64,000 nt of DNA from Antilocapra americana (GCA_007570785.1 ML664199.1:23519907-23583906), one strand, 5' to 3'; positions 22,689 through 35,429 are shown, numbered from the stretch's first letter. Program-made: numbers and translations. Notes: generated from the letters alone by a model not told the origin.

Positions 22689-22705
22689 TAAGTTAGCATT
22701 TCTTT

Positions 22706-23365
22706 AAAGGTCACCAGGTGACTGTGGTGAGGGAGGTTGAGAACTTTACTATGTGACATGTGTCTTTAAGTGATTAACACTGTCAACCTCACCCAAAGTT
22801 GTGTTCAGGAGCACAAAAAAATCAAGAGCACATATATTCTGATGTTTCCAGAATACATGAAAGCATATATATTGCACTACAGATGTGCTATGGTATAGTG
22901 CACTCACCAGGGTGCTGCCATAAGGGGGTGCCAAAGTACAAGAAAACCATAGTTTAAGTCCCAGTAAGCTTGATGCTTGCTTAGCCTTCCTTGCCAAGTG
23001 CACCTATGCATATTGGTTGTAGAGGGAAACAGAATATTGAGGAAAGATCTGTTAAAAGAAATCTTAGCTAAAATACATACGGAATCCTAGAAGGCAAATG
23101 AGAAAAAAGAAGAAAAGGATAAAAAAAGAAAAAGAAAAAAAACAAGGAGCACCACTTAAAATATCAAGTTTAAATTTCACGCCCTTTCTTCAGTGCCAGA
23201 ATTGCCTATTCCCATAACAGTGCTTTTGTATATTTATTCTGTAGGTCTATTATGCCCATGCATGTTGTTATACTTTTACTGTATACTTATACTATGTATC
23301 CACGACATAAAATACTATTTAAATTTAGTATAATGAACTCATTCTGTGTATCTCATTTGATTTTT
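22706..23365. other. Unique A+T-rich stretch
   Basis: No recognised repeat or gene, apart from a purine-rich A/G run at about 23095-23150. Confidence 0.4.
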
Positions 23366-23381
23366 TATACTCTGCATTTTT

Positions 23382-23443
23382 TTTTATTAGTTTTGCCATA
23401 CAATGACATGATATCACCATGGGTTTACATATGCTCCCCCTCC
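23382..23443 (-). mobile_element. 62-bp L1 3' end insertion
   Basis: The antisense terminal L1 sequence ('attagttttgccatac', 'ccatgggtttacatatg') is flanked by an exact 16-bp duplication, tatactctgcattttt, at 23366-23381 and 23444-23459. It is an extremely 5'-truncated insertion. Confidence 0.88.
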
Positions 23444-23726
23444 TATACTCTGCATTTTTGAGATTTATACATTTTTGAGACAGATAACTTCTGTTTATTT
23501 ATTTTAGCTACTCCATAGTCATCTATTCTGTGAATCTACAAAAATGTGTGTTTATTTCCTGTCAATGTGCATTGAGTTTATTTAAAATTTTTTTGTAAAA
23601 TAATACTGCAGTAGAAACATTTGATCATTGTCTTTGTGCATCTGTGAGTTTCACAAGTCAACTGTTCTCCAGAATTGCCCCACCAGCTTGGCCTGCTAGC
23701 ATATATGGGGAGGTCCCCATCATTTC

Positions 23727-24215
23727 TGCTTTGTCACCAACAATGATGGTTATATCAGTTAGGATGACTAAATTAAGCCACAGTAACCAAGAACTGGGCT
23801 TCCCAGGTGATGCTAGTGGAAAAGAACCCATCTGCCAATGCAGGAGACATAAGAGACATGGGTTCGATCCCTGGGTGGGGAAGAGCCCCTCGAGGAGAGG
23901 GCATGGCAATCCACTCCATTAGATTTGGACACAACTGAAGCGACTTAGCACACAGGCACACAACCGAGAACCACCAGTGGCTTAAATCCAAGGTTTATTT
24001 CATGCTGCAACTGCAGTGTAGGTCAGCAGTGAAAGGCTACTCATCACAGTCACTCAGGGACCTGGGCTGAGAGGTCCATCCTGACACATGCTTCTGAGAG
24101 GCAGGGACAGAGAACTAAAGAACTAAACTTTCACTCTGGCTGTGAAAGTTTCTGCACAGAAGTGACACACATCATTTCTGCTCACATTTAATTGGCCAGA
24201 ACAAGCCATGTGATC
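23727..24215. repeat. Ancient mammalian interspersed repeat split by Bov-tA
   Basis: 'aggatgactaaattaagcc', then after the SINE 'agtggcttaaatccaaggtttatttc', 'cagtcactcagggacctggg' and 'aattggccagaacaagcc', follow a familiar old repeat. Family name not asserted. A related fragment may lie at about 27000-27118. Confidence 0.45.
23793..23962 (+). mobile_element. Bov-tA SINE (partial Bov-A half)
   Basis: tRNA-derived head with 'gggttcgatccctgggtgg', then a shortened Bov-A half ending 'gcgacttagcacacagg'. Flanks aaccaagaac and aaccgagaac fit a decayed target duplication. Confidence 0.85.
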
Positions 24216-24224
24216 ACCTTAGAG

Positions 24225-25165
24225 TTCCAGTTTCTCCCTTGAGAGTCTGGATGTTTGTGAATGGCCACCACATACTGATAGACTTGAATTTGTATCTGTT
24301 CAGTGAGTATGAAACAGTGACTTGTTATTTTTATTTGTATGTCCCTAATTATTACTGAGGTTGGACATATATTCAGATGTTTTTTGTCCATATGTGTTTA
24401 CTCTTTTGAAAATTGCCTGTTTTTATTCCTTGACCATTTTTCTATTGAGTTTTTCAAATCTGACTTTGTAGCATATCTTTATAGTCTGGCTACTAATCCT
24501 TTATTGATTCTATCTTCCAGACTGTGGCATTGCTTTCCACTTTAAGGATCCTTTGTTAATGGAATTTAATTTTAATGTAGTCATTTTGCCATTTGTTTCT
24601 TTATGGTTAGTAATTTCTGAATCTTATTTAAGAAATCCATTCTTTAGGACTTCCTTGGTGGTCCAGTGGCTTAAGACTCCAAGCTCCCACTGCAGGGGCC
24701 TGGGTTGCATCCCTGGTCAGGGAACTAGATCCCACATGCCACAACTAAGGGTTTGAATGATGTAGCTGTAGATCCCAAGTGCTGCAACTAAGATCCAGAG
24801 CAGCCAAATAAATGAATATTGCTTTTTTTTTTAAAAGGAATACTTTCTTGTTCAAAATTTACGGTAATAATTACTATCAGAAATTTTAAAGTTTTGTTTT
24901 CACACTTAGCTCTTTAATCTACCTGATATTGACTTCAGCTGTGCTATAAAGTGAGGATTTGATTCTTATTTTTTTCCATTTAAATATAAAATGATTTTTG
25001 CTTCATTTTTAATTTATAATGCTGCCTGTCATATAGTGTCATGTTTCTGAATATGTGTAAGCTTTTCCAAGATCCTTACTTTGTTCCATTGGTCTTTGTC
25101 TAATCCTGTGCTGGAACTACACTGTCTTAATTTACTATGGCTTTATAAAGACCTTTGTATTTGAT
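24225..25165 (-). mobile_element. Old L1 (L1M type), split by a SINE
   Basis: Antisense ORF2 C-terminal region: 'ccttgaccatttttctattg', 'tctggctactaatcctttat', 'tttgttccattggtcttt', 'actatggctttataaag'. Strongly degenerate. Confidence 0.7.
24647..24825 (+). mobile_element. CHR-2-like SINE
   Basis: 'aggacttccttggtggtcc', 'ggttgcatccctggtcagg', two 'caactaag' units and an A-rich tail, inside the old L1. Confidence 0.85.
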
Positions 25166-25282
25166 TAAGTCCAACCACCTTGTTCTATTTTTTTTTAAAA
25201 AAAATAGCTTACATGGTTTAAAAATTAAAGGCTATAAAACAATTGTATGTCAGCAAATAGAAACCATATTAAGTGTGTTAAT

Positions 25283-25626
25283 GTTGGGCTGTGCTGTACT
25301 GTGTTGCTCAGTCATGTTTGACTCTTTGTGGGTTCATAGATTGTAGCCTGCCAGGCTCCTCTGTCCATGGGGATTCTCCAGGCAAGAATACAGGAGTGGG
25401 TTGCCATGCTTTCCTCCAGCAGAATCTTCCCAAGCTAGGGATCGAACTCAGGTCTCCCTCATTTCAGGCAGATTCTTTACCAGCTGAACCACCAGGGAAG
25501 CCCAAGAATATTGGAGTGGGTAGCCTATCCCTTCTCCAAGGGATCTTCCCGGACCAGGAATTGAACCAGGGTCTCCCACTTTGCAGGCAGATTCTTTACC
25601 AGAAGGGCTTCCAGGGAAGCCCAGGT
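25283..25626 (-). mobile_element. Bov-tA SINE with duplicated tRNA-derived unit
   Basis: The antisense Bov-A half (25300-25420) is followed by two consecutive tRNA-derived/Bov-A junction units, each ending 'agggaagccca'. The dimeric form recurs in + orientation at 36049 and 50537. Confidence 0.88.
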
Positions 25627-25759
25627 GTTTTAATAGATGGGTGTCAATACTCAAAATTGATTAAACAGGCAATGGAGAATTTAAAAAATGAAAAGAGGAC
25701 ACTGAGGTACGAGAGTATTTGCAGGTACAACCACCACTCTTAGGGCTGAGAGAACAAAG

Positions 25760-26708
<949 letters not shown>

Positions 26709-26723
26709 AAGATGGTTACCCAG

Positions 26724-27118
26724 TTTCCTTGCTGACAATCAATACACATATTGCATAGACTTCTTTCCTCCACTAGTTTGAGATGCTGAATTTTTTACAC
26801 ACTGAATTCTGGTTTAAGGTAATTCTAACTGCAAACCCGCCCAAAGGGCTCAAGTACAATAGAAGTTTACATGTCATTTGAGTAAATTTCAAATACGATC
26901 CCTAGCAGACAGCTTCCTGAATTGGTAATTTGAGGACCCAGGCTCTATCTTCTGACTTCACACTTTTCAAAACAGGCTTCTGAGTAGCCATGCTTATCAG
27001 AGGACAGGGACAGAAGAGACGATTACATGTAGGCAGGCCTGGTAGTGGTAGTGGCTCACATCACTTTGCCTCAAATTCTGTGGCTTTGAACACAATCACA
27101 TGGCTGCACCTGTTTCTC
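26724..27118. other. Old L1 remainder and possible ancient repeat
   Basis: The first roughly 60 bp continue the L1 split by the retrocopy. About 26990-27118 loosely resembles the repeat at 23727-24215. No gene is seen. Confidence 0.35.
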
Positions 27119-27129
27119 CATAAATTTCT

Positions 27130-27409
27130 TTTTTTTAATTTTTAAAAATATTTGTTTGTTTTTGGCTACACTGGATCTTCATTGGTGCTCTCAGGCTTTC
27201 TCTAGTTGCAGTGAGTAGGGGCTATTCTCTAATAGAGATGCATGGGCTCCTCATTGCAGTGGCTTCTCTTGTTGCAGAGCACAGGCTGTAAGGACTGTGG
27301 ACTCAGTGGTACTTGGGCTTAGCTACTCTACAGCATGTGGGATCTTCCTGAACCAGGGATTGAACCCATTCCAAGGCAGATTCTTAACCTCTGAACCACC
27401 AAGGAAGTC
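27130..27409 (-). mobile_element. CHR-family (CHR-1-like) SINE
   Basis: Antisense CHR order with 'ggctttctctagttgcag', 'agcatgtgggatcttcc' and 'accaaggaagtccc', flanked by cataaatttc duplications at about 27119 and 27411. Confidence 0.88.
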
Positions 27410-27492
27410 CCATAAATTTCATTTGTGATGAACATTTCCTGTTACCCTCTATCTTTTGTTTTTTAGAAGTTTTTTATGTAGACCATTTTTTA

Positions 27493-27636
27493 AAGTCTTT
27501 ATTAATATTCTGTTTTATGTTTTGGTTTTTTGGCCCCAAGGCACGTGAGATCTTAGCTCCCCAACCAGGAATCTTCCAATTCACCACCTGAATAGGAAGA
27601 TGAAGTCTTAACCACTAGACTGCCAGGGAAGTCATT
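27493..27636 (-). mobile_element. CHR-2-like SINE
   Basis: 'ttttttggccccaaggc', 'gtgagatcttagctccc', 'gtcttaaccactagactgcc', 'agggaagtc'. Confidence 0.78.
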
Positions 27637-28084
27637 CTCCTCCTTAATCTTGTCAGAGGCTAATATATTTTATCAGATTTTCAAACAACTAGCTTTTAGA
27701 AAAAAAAAGCCATTAGATGAAGAAATTTAAGATTATGACCCATTCTCTCACTCTCAGTCCCACCCCAACAAACCAAAATGTTTGAGGATCAATACTAACT
27801 CTTATGAAATGCATGAGGTTAATTATAGACCACGTTTGCTAATGTGAAAAAAGTTTCTCATCCCTAGATGATGAAACTTTTTAAAAATTTAGTACAGAGA
27901 GCACTTTCAATAGCCCAGCTGGCAAGACTATACAGTTACTTTGTAAATACATAAATTTTCCCAAATTTGCAAAGCAGTTTGTAAAAGATTCTTGTCAAAA
28001 CTCAGCTAGCTGGCAAGCTGACAAACTATTTCTCCCTTTGTTTTTTAATTTAGAGAAATGATGTATATTGCAAAATCCTTTATG
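27637..28084. other. No recognised feature
   Basis: A+T-rich DNA with no gene or clear repeat. Confidence 0.4.
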
Positions 28085-28303
28085 TGTGTGTGCTTAGTCG
28101 TTCAGTCATGTCTGACTCTTTGCAACCCAGTGGACTGTAACCTGCCAGGTTCCTCTGTCCATGAAATTTTCTTGGCAAGGATGCTGCAGTGGGTTGCCAT
28201 TTTCTCCTCCAGGGGATCTTCCCAACTCAGGGATGGAACCCTCATCTCTTGTGTCCCCTGCATTGGCAGGCAGATTCATTACCACTGCACCACTAACATT
28301 CCA
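28085..28303 (-). mobile_element. Bov-tA SINE (full Bov-A plus tRNA-derived halves)
   Basis: 'cttagtcgttcagtcatgtc', 'ctctgtccatgaaattttc', 'ggggatcttcccaactcagg', 'cccctgcattggcaggcag' and an end at the tRNA-derived head. Confidence 0.9.
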
Positions 28304-28559
28304 TAAATTTGTGTAATATGTGACACAGTGAAACACATATTTTCTGTATTAAACTGTGCATTATAGAGACAGAGGCAGTAACCTGATTATAGCCTATGAT
28401 AATACTATACCCATAAAAGCTCTGTTAAAGAATAATCGTCAGTATAGACTGGTTATTTCCTGTTAAACTGCAATTCTGTCTATTGTATTATTGTTTTCTA
28501 TTTTATTAATGTTTGTTTTTTACTTGAATGTATACAAAAGCAGCCTTTGTTCATGGATA

Positions 28560-29865
28560 GGTTTACAATATTATAAGGTTGTTCATTTTCCCCCAATAAT
28601 ATACAAATTTAGTGTAATTACAATAAAAACACCATGTTTTTCATGAAACTAGATGAATTGATAATGAAGTTTATATGGAAAAAAATATGCAGGAAGAGCT
28701 AGGAAAATATTGAAAAAGAAATGGAATATAGTGTGCAGAATAGACTGGCCCTATCAGATGTGAAAACACTCTATGAAGTCTCTACAACTGAAACTGGGCA
28801 TGGATCTACTAGAATCCAGAAATAGACTCAAGAAAATAAAGAATTTGAGTATACAACAAAGATGGCATCTCAAACCTACTGGGAGAGATGGACTTTTAAT
28901 AAATTAAGCATTGGGGCAACTGAATATTTTGAACATGACAGATTTACACTGTACCTGATCATATAGTAGAATAGAATCTCAAAATATCAGAGAGCTATTT
29001 GTAAATAATTAAATCAAAAAAGAAGTAGAAAAAATGTGTATGAATTCCTCTATAATCTGGGAGTGGGGAAAGCAATAAATGAAAGACTGGTAATTACTTT
29101 TTAAAATAACTTCATGGCATAAAGAAAATGAATAAATAAGTCAGGAAAGATTGCAACTTGGAGAAAATATTAAAGGTTTTATTACACAGGGCTAATCTCA
29201 CTAATATATAATACTTATTTAAAAGTCAAGATGAAAAAGATAAAAGACAAAAACTCATGAAAAAACAAAATACTGGATAGACAGTTCACAGAAAAAGATA
29301 TATAAATGGCCTTCAAACAAACAAAAGGTGCTGAGTATATTATAGGAGAAATGCAGATTAAAACTACACTGAAGTACCAATTCTCAACTTTCAAAATGAC
29401 CCCCCCAAAATTGAAAAGAATAAAATAGTGCTACCTTAAGAAGGGGAATTTGGCAATGTCTAGCAAATATATATATGCATTTATCCTTTGATGCAACAGT
29501 GCCACTTCTGGGCTTCCCTCATAGCTCAGTCGGTAAAGAATCTGCCCGCAATGCAAGGAACCTGGGTTCGATTCCTGGGTCGGGAAGATCCCCTGGAGAA
29601 GGAAATGGCAACCCACTCTAGTATTCTTGCCTGGAGAATCCCATCGAGAGAGGAGCCTGGCAGGCTATAGTCCATGGGGTCTCAAGAGTTGCACACGACT
29701 AAACCAACCATGCCACTTCTAGGAAATTACTATGAAATTACATCCTGACAAATGTAAAATGATGCAAAAGTAAGATTAGTCATTATAGCACTATTGTGAA
29801 AACAACTCAAATGTCCATCAGCAGGAAGCTGGTTGTATAATAGGGCATCAACACATTAGAGCTAT
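28560..29865 (+). mobile_element. Old L1 (L1M type), ORF2 end
   Basis: Sense L1: 'aaagcagcctttgttc', 'aatatgcaggaagagc', 'tagaatccagaaatagactc', 'ggaacattttgaac'-like, 'aaatgtccatcagcagg'. It is split by Bov-tA at 29513 and adjoins a Bov-A piece at 29866. Confidence 0.7.
29513..29702 (+). mobile_element. Bov-tA SINE
   Basis: A well-preserved tRNA-Glu-like head (A box 'tagctcagtcggtaaag', B box 'ggttcgattcctgg') precedes the Bov-A half. The flanking 10-bp repeat tgccacttct (about 29502 and 29711) marks the insertion site in L1. Confidence 0.93.
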
Positions 29866-29957
29866 CCTCTCCAGTATTCTGGCCTGGAGAATTCCATGGA
29901 CTGTATAGTCCTTACGGTCGCAAAAAGTCGGACACGGAGTGACTTTCACTTTCAACA
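29866..29957 (+). mobile_element. Bov-A fragment
   Basis: 'ccagtattctggcctggag' to 'cggacacggagtgactttc', a truncated Bov-A unit. Confidence 0.8.
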
Positions 29958-30009
29958 TGGTAGAGTACTGACTAGCTATTACCAAGGACAAAGATTATTT
30001 CTATGGATT

Positions 30010-30368
30010 TTTTAATGTGGTTTTTGTTTATTTATTTTTGACTGTGCTTGATTTTCATTGCTATTCAGCTTTTCTGTTTTCTTATTGTTTCTCTAGTGTG
30101 GTGAGCAGGGACTACTCTCTAGTTGCAATGCACAGGCATCTCGTAGCGATGGCTTCTCTGTGGAGCATGGGCTCCAGGTTGTGAGGGCTTCAGTAGAGGT
30201 GGCACATGGCCTCGGTAGAGCTCCCAGGCTCTAGAGTACAGGCTCAATAGTTGTGGTTCATGGGCTTAGTTGCTCTGAGGCACCTAGGATCCTCCCAGTT
30301 CAGGTACCAAACCCATGTCCCCTGCATTGGCAGGTGGATTACTCACCACTGAGCTACCAGGGAAGCCC
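30010..30368 (-). mobile_element. CHR-family (CHR-1-like) SINE
   Basis: Full-length antisense copy from 'ttgactgtgcttgattttc' through 'cccctgcattggcagg' to 'accagggaagcc'. Flanks atttctatgg and atttctgtga fit the target duplication. Confidence 0.88.
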
Positions 30369-30737
30369 TATTTCTGTGAACTGATGTGGGTGTATTGAGC
30401 AGAGAAGCAAGAAATGTATAGAGCAAGAGTCTTTTGTTTAAGAAATGGAAATAAGAAATTCATAGACTATTTTTAAACAATATATTCAGTTTTACTTAAC
30501 AATATATTCATATTAGTTCAACAATAAATATGTTTATTTTTTCAAAAAGAAGCAGAAGACATCAACCAAAAAAATGACAAAACTGATTATCTATGGGGTG
30601 CAGGAATAAGGTGGAGAGGTTAGGAAAAGCTAGGTTCTCTGAGCATAACTCTTTACACAGTTTTGATTTAAAAAAAAACCACAACCCCTTTATTTGGAAA
30701 TCATTATGTTGAAGGAAAAAATGGGACATGAGAGGAT
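30369..30737. other. No recognised feature
   Basis: A+T-rich DNA with an A-run near 30670. Confidence 0.35.
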
Positions 30738-30912
30738 GGTCATGTCCCAGGGTCTTGAGTGAGTCCCTGGGATCAGCCACCGAGTGAGGGTTCTTGACTT
30801 TGTGCAGAGACGAATTCAAGAGCAGGCCGTTGTAAAGTGAAAAGTTTATTTAGCGAGATATATACCTCACAGACATACTGTGGGCCATCTCAGAAGGTGA
30901 GAAAACTAGAAA
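30738..30912 (-). mobile_element. Partial LTR (R/U5-like end), antisense
   Basis: Reading the minus strand gives an AATAAACTTTTCAC poly(A)-signal region (TTTATT at about 30846) followed by a C-rich, U5-like stretch ending CA near 30738. The family is unknown, and the U3 side was not recognised. Confidence 0.45.
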
Positions 30913-30959
30913 AGAGAGATTGCTAAAGCAACCTTTAAAGATTATTCAATCAAATTAAG

Positions 30960-32335
30960 AAGCATTGTGTGGCAGATAACGTTGGCTGCTTACCCAGCAG
31001 CCATTCCCTTCCTTCTTTGCTAACAGAATTCCAGATTTTCTAAATTGGTAAGTGGTAAGATGCTTATAAGGGAAGCCAACCCTTCACTAGCCCCTAAAGA
31101 TGAATTTTGATTAGTCCAGGCTAGTAATGGTGATTCAACTTCCCTTGCCAGTGATTCATTTAAGAATGAGCATGTGACTGTAGATAATGAGAGGTGAGGG
31201 AAAGTCTGTTGTAAAATTTCTGGGAAATTTTCTCTGCTGTTTAAAAATAGGTGTGACCAGTCAGAATGGCTGTAATCCAAAAGTCTACAGGCAATAAATG
31301 CTGGAGAGGATGTGGAGAAAAGGGAACCCTCTTACACTGTTGGTGGGAATGCAAACTAGTACAGCCACTATGGAGAACAGTGTGGAGGTTCCTTAAAAAA
31401 CTGGAAATAGAACTGCCATATGACCCAGCGATCCCACTGCTGGGCATACACCCCGAGGAAACCAGAATTGAAAGAGACACGTGTACCCCAATGTTCATCG
31501 CTGCATTGTTTACAATAGCCAGGACATGGAAGCAACCTAGATGACCATCAACTGACGAATGGATAAGAAAGCTCTGGTACATATATACAGTGGAATATTA
31601 CTCAGCATTAAAAAAAAAATTCATTTGAAGCAGTTCTACTCAGGTGGATGGAATTGGAGCCTATTTTCCAGAGTGAAGTAAGCCAGAAGGAAAAACAAAA
31701 ATACAGTATACTAACGCATATATATGGAATTTAGAAAGATGGTAACGAGAACCCTGCATGCGAGACAGCAAAAGGAACGCAGATGTATAGAATACACTCG
31801 TGGACTCTGTGGATGAGGGAAAGGGTGGGATGATATGGGAGAATAGCATTGAAACATGTTAATTATCATATATGAAATCAATCGCCAGCTCAGGTTTGAT
31901 GCTCCGGGCTGGTGCACCCAGTGGGAGGGAATCGGGAGGGAGGAGGGAGGGGGGTTCTGGAGGAGGAACATATGTATACCCATGGCGGATTCATGTCAAT
32001 GTATGGCAAAACCAACACAATAAAGAAAATAAAAAAATAAAAATAAAAATAGGTGTGAGTAAGGGATGCACTCTTCTTCCCTTTCAGACCTCAGGATTTT
32101 GTAATGTCATAACATGAAGCTTGGAATTGCTGAAACCATATTGCAATCATGAAGAAAGTCAAAAGAGGACAAAGCTGCTTCACTGAAAAATGGACTTCAA
32201 TTTAATGAAAGTCTTTGGCTAAATACTTTAGGACATTTTGTGAGAACATGATTTTGTTTGTTTGTTTCAGATAGTTGAGTTGGATTTGCTGTTACTTGCA
32301 AGCAAATATATCCTCACAGATCCAAAAGCCTTCTT
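30960..32335. repeat. Ancient repeat (MLT1-like) split by a young L1
   Basis: Left part (30960-31242) and right part (32059-32335, ending 'gctgttacttgcaagc') flow into each other across the L1. They resemble an old LTR-type mammalian repeat. The name is tentative. Confidence 0.35.
31257..32044 (+). mobile_element. Young ruminant L1, 5'-truncated, with target duplication
   Basis: It carries the ORF2 C-terminus (31266-31544: [19 protein letters not shown], then [14 protein letters not shown]) and the full 3' UTR to an A-rich tail. An exact 14-bp duplication, aaaaataggtgtga, lies at 31243-31256 and 32045-32058. Low divergence from the L1 at 52934-54533 suggests recent activity of this lineage. 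Confidence 0.93.
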
Positions 32336-32339
32336 GACC

Positions 32340-32361
32340 AAAAAAAAAAAAAAAAAAAAAA
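32340..32361. repeat. Poly(A) tract
   Basis: About 22 consecutive A, possibly a retroposon tail; no element is obvious on its left. Confidence 0.9.
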
Positions 32362-32444
32362 TCGAGAAAAAAATAGTTCTAAGGAATTCTGGCCAAGATA
32401 GTAAATATAAAAAGTGACTTCTGAAACCAATTGATTTAACCTTT

Positions 32445-33690
32445 TTAAAAGTTTATTTTGCAATAATTCAGAACTCATAGAAAGTTAAAAAAATTAGCAC
32501 AGAGAATTCCTGTATACACCCAGAGACCACATCCAAGTTTTGTGAATCATCCCAATTATATTTTTTATATTACCTATAAAGGATCCAGTCTAGAGTCATG
32601 CCTTGTACTTAGTTGTCATGTCTCATCACACTCTCTCAATCTGGGACAGTTCCTGAGTCTTTGAGTTTCATGCCCTTGACATTTTTGAAGATTATAAGAC
32701 AAAGGAATTTTATAGACTGTCATTGATTTTTATTTGTCCAGTAAACCCTCATATCCTATTGAGTGGCACAGTGACAATTTGTACTTTGTTGGCGCTATTA
32801 AATTTGATCATTTGAGTAAGGTCATATCTTCTAATATCCATTATGAAGTTATTTTTCTTCTTTGTAATTAAAAGTATTTTATGTGGAAATACTTTGAAAC
32901 TATACTAATATCTAGTTACTCATCACATTTTTATCAATTAGTATTGGAACCTATTGATTAGTTTTTCCTTCAGTCAACTACTACTATGATAGTTGCCAAA
33001 TGGTATTTTTCTATTTCTCTCTTACTATAAGAAAAAGCTGTCTCTTATCTACATATTTAATTCATTTGTTTATAGCATGCATCCTATTTAACTCAATGAG
33101 TTATATAAATATCAGTTTGATGCTCAAATTACCCCAGACTTGACCAGCGGGAGCACCTTCAAGCTGGATCCTGTCTCCTCTTGACATCTCCCCAACACTT
33201 ATTTTTAGGATGTCCATCTTCTCAGCACAATAAAATGTTCCAAGTTCAACTTGTGTTTTCCCTGTCCCACTCTGAAATCGGAGTCTTCAAGGAAGACTGG
33301 TTCCTTTTAGTGATGCATGGTATTTAGAAACCAACGTCTGGGTCCTAGATGTGTTCATTTCTACTGAGATATTTCTGCTTCCAGGCCCACTCTGTGGTCA
33401 GAGCTAGGAAATGTAAATATATACCTTCCTTCCATATTTATTTCTGTAACTATTCACCTATATTATAAACTGTTAATTCACACTGGTAATGCCAAGCCCA
33501 TTTCAGTACCACAGGATTCATGTAACATTTTCCCTTTTTGTTTTTGTTTCTTCCTTCTCAGTTGGTGATCAATCTGGCTACCATTATCTGAAATATATTT
33601 TCTCATGTATTGACTCACCCATATGAGCCCATCTCCTAACCGCCCCATGCTGCCCCCACCACTCTCTGCAATGCTCTCCTCACAATGGGC
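32445..33690. mobile_element. Old L1M 3' UTR-type sequence
   Basis: A long collinear series ('tagttgtcatgtctcatc', 'ctgggacagttcctgagtc', 'ttgatgctcaaattacccc', 'gcatggtatttagaaacc') matches a common old L1 3' region as I remember it. Orientation not asserted. Confidence 0.55.
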
Positions 33691-34059
33691 TGTGATGACC
33701 TGCTGCCATGGTGTTATCCCTGTTGCCCGGCTCTGATCCCATCCATACATGGGCCATCATTACGTTTTCTCTCGTGAAAGCAATTGATTCTGAAAATAAA
33801 TAGCGTGGGAAACTTTTCTTTGCCAATAAACAGATCCTATGTGAAATCAAGAAATCACTCAAGTTTATTTAACTTTTTAACATTTGAATGGTGGTATTCA
33901 AAAAAGTGTCTGGTCTAAACACACTGTTGGCTTTTAAAAATACATTTAAAATATCTTGAACAGGCAATAACAGGAGTAAATCACAAAAATATTATACCAT
34001 GCAAAAACAAAAAGCAAACTCAGGTTTGAAAGAAGTCTTTACATACTGTGTTTTACATA
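33691..34059. other. No recognised feature
   Basis: No gene, SINE or L1 signature is seen; the minus-strand frames at 33478-33862 are not protein-like. Confidence 0.35.
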
Positions 34060-34166
34060 CTGCTCCCACTTTGGGACCACTTACACTAAAACTAGAACTA
34101 TCCAGGAAAGATTAGCATGACCTCTGTTCAAAGACGACACAGATTTATGAAGAATTCCTCCATTTT
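34060..34166 (+). pseudogene. U6 snRNA pseudogene
   Basis: About 107 nt align with spliceosomal U6 end to end: 'cttacactaaaactagaac' (U6 5' domain), 'gaaagattagcatgacctc' for the central AGAUUAGCAUGGCCCC region, 'caaagacgacac' and a T-rich end. The invariant ACAGAGA box reads tccagga, the 5' stem-loop is damaged, and no upstream snRNA promoter elements are visible, so it is not functional. Confidence 0.85.
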
Positions 34167-34169
34167 GTT

Positions 34170-34475
34170 GTATGCATCTTACCATGTTAAGAAATAATAG
34201 ACTAGAAAAAGTGTATATTGTAACATTCCATCTAGATGAAGTCTGGAAATAGGAAAAATTGAATCTATAGTAACAGATAGCAGATCAGTGGTTGCGTTAT
34301 TCAGGGGGATTTGCTGCAGAGGAGCATGAGGAGGAACTATGATGGAAATGGAAATTCAATTCTGGGGTGATAGAAATGGTCTATAACTTGATTATAGTAT
34401 ACGTTTGTCAAACACTTGAAATGCATACTTGAAATGCTTTTTATTATATGTAAATTATAATTTCAACTAAATTGG
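34170..34475 (+). mobile_element. Old L1 3' end directly downstream of the U6 copy
   Basis: 'gtatattgtaacattccatc', 'cagatcagtggttgcg', 'tacgtttgtcaaacac', 'ttatatgtaaattataa': sense L1M 3' UTR to its A+T-rich end. Confidence 0.7.
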
Positions 34476-35429
34476 TTTTTAAAATATTGAAATTATAGAA
34501 TTCTAAAGAGTTGGAAAGGATCTAAGTGTCTCCTGCTTTTTCAGATGATAAAAATTGAGGTCTAAAGAAGCTAAATTGTTAGACCCAACTAGTTGGAGGA
34601 TAGGCTTAAGTTTTCAAATTTCAACTAGTTCAGTATCTTTCTGTGCCTGTGTCTTCTTTCCTGACATGATAGGATGCCTGACCAGAAAAGTACTCTGCAA
34701 AAGATCAGATTTGTGTTTTTCCTTTCACGGTACAGGTTAGGGTAGAGCATGACAGAGGGAAGCTTTACTTAGGATAGGCAAGCAGTAAGGAGCTCTGAAT
34801 GTCCTGGGAGAAAGGCATAGCAGGACTTTCTGTGTTTTACTATAAAAATTTTTTTTAACTGCCTCATTTTTGGGGAAGTGGTGCTTGCTGTAGAGAAAGG
34901 GGAGAAATGGTGGTTCTGGAACCACGGCACATTGAGTCATCCTGACCCAGCCCTCCTGTAACTGACTGTGTGTGACCTGCTCGGGTTGATGATGAAGAGT
35001 GGGCCCTTGGGAGGCCAAATGTGGAACATCCTTGGCAAACTAAGCTTGTCTTCCTTGTTCAGCCTCATAGCAGGAATATAGACCTACAAGGGCCTCATCT
35101 ACAAGCAGTGGACAAGCACTGCCTTTTGGATCAAGGGGGATGGCTTTCCAAAAATCACAGTGTGAGATGAGAAACTATGGCACTAGCCAATTGATCAGGC
35201 TCTAATTAAGAAGAGAACAGAGCCCACTATAGCCTGCATAAGTCATTCCTTGTGATATCTGGGCAATCTATGGGGGAGTGTTCTCCAGGTGGGATATAAT
35301 GGGCATCCTGCTAAAAGGGCTTTGGGTGATTAAGCAGTTGTTTGGAAAAAACAAAAGCATTGCAGATACATAGGTACTTGAGTTTGTGAAGCAGGTTATA
35401 GTAATTTTACTGGAAATGTTAATTCATCC
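34476..35429. other. No recognised feature
   Basis: Unique-looking DNA; predicted frames at 34555-34740 (+) and 34737-35018 (-) lack protein-like features. Confidence 0.35.

Noticed and set aside
29513..29585. tRNA-like A and B boxes
   Set aside because: They are the tRNA-Glu-derived head of a Bov-tA SINE, not a tRNA gene; no complete cloverleaf is seen.
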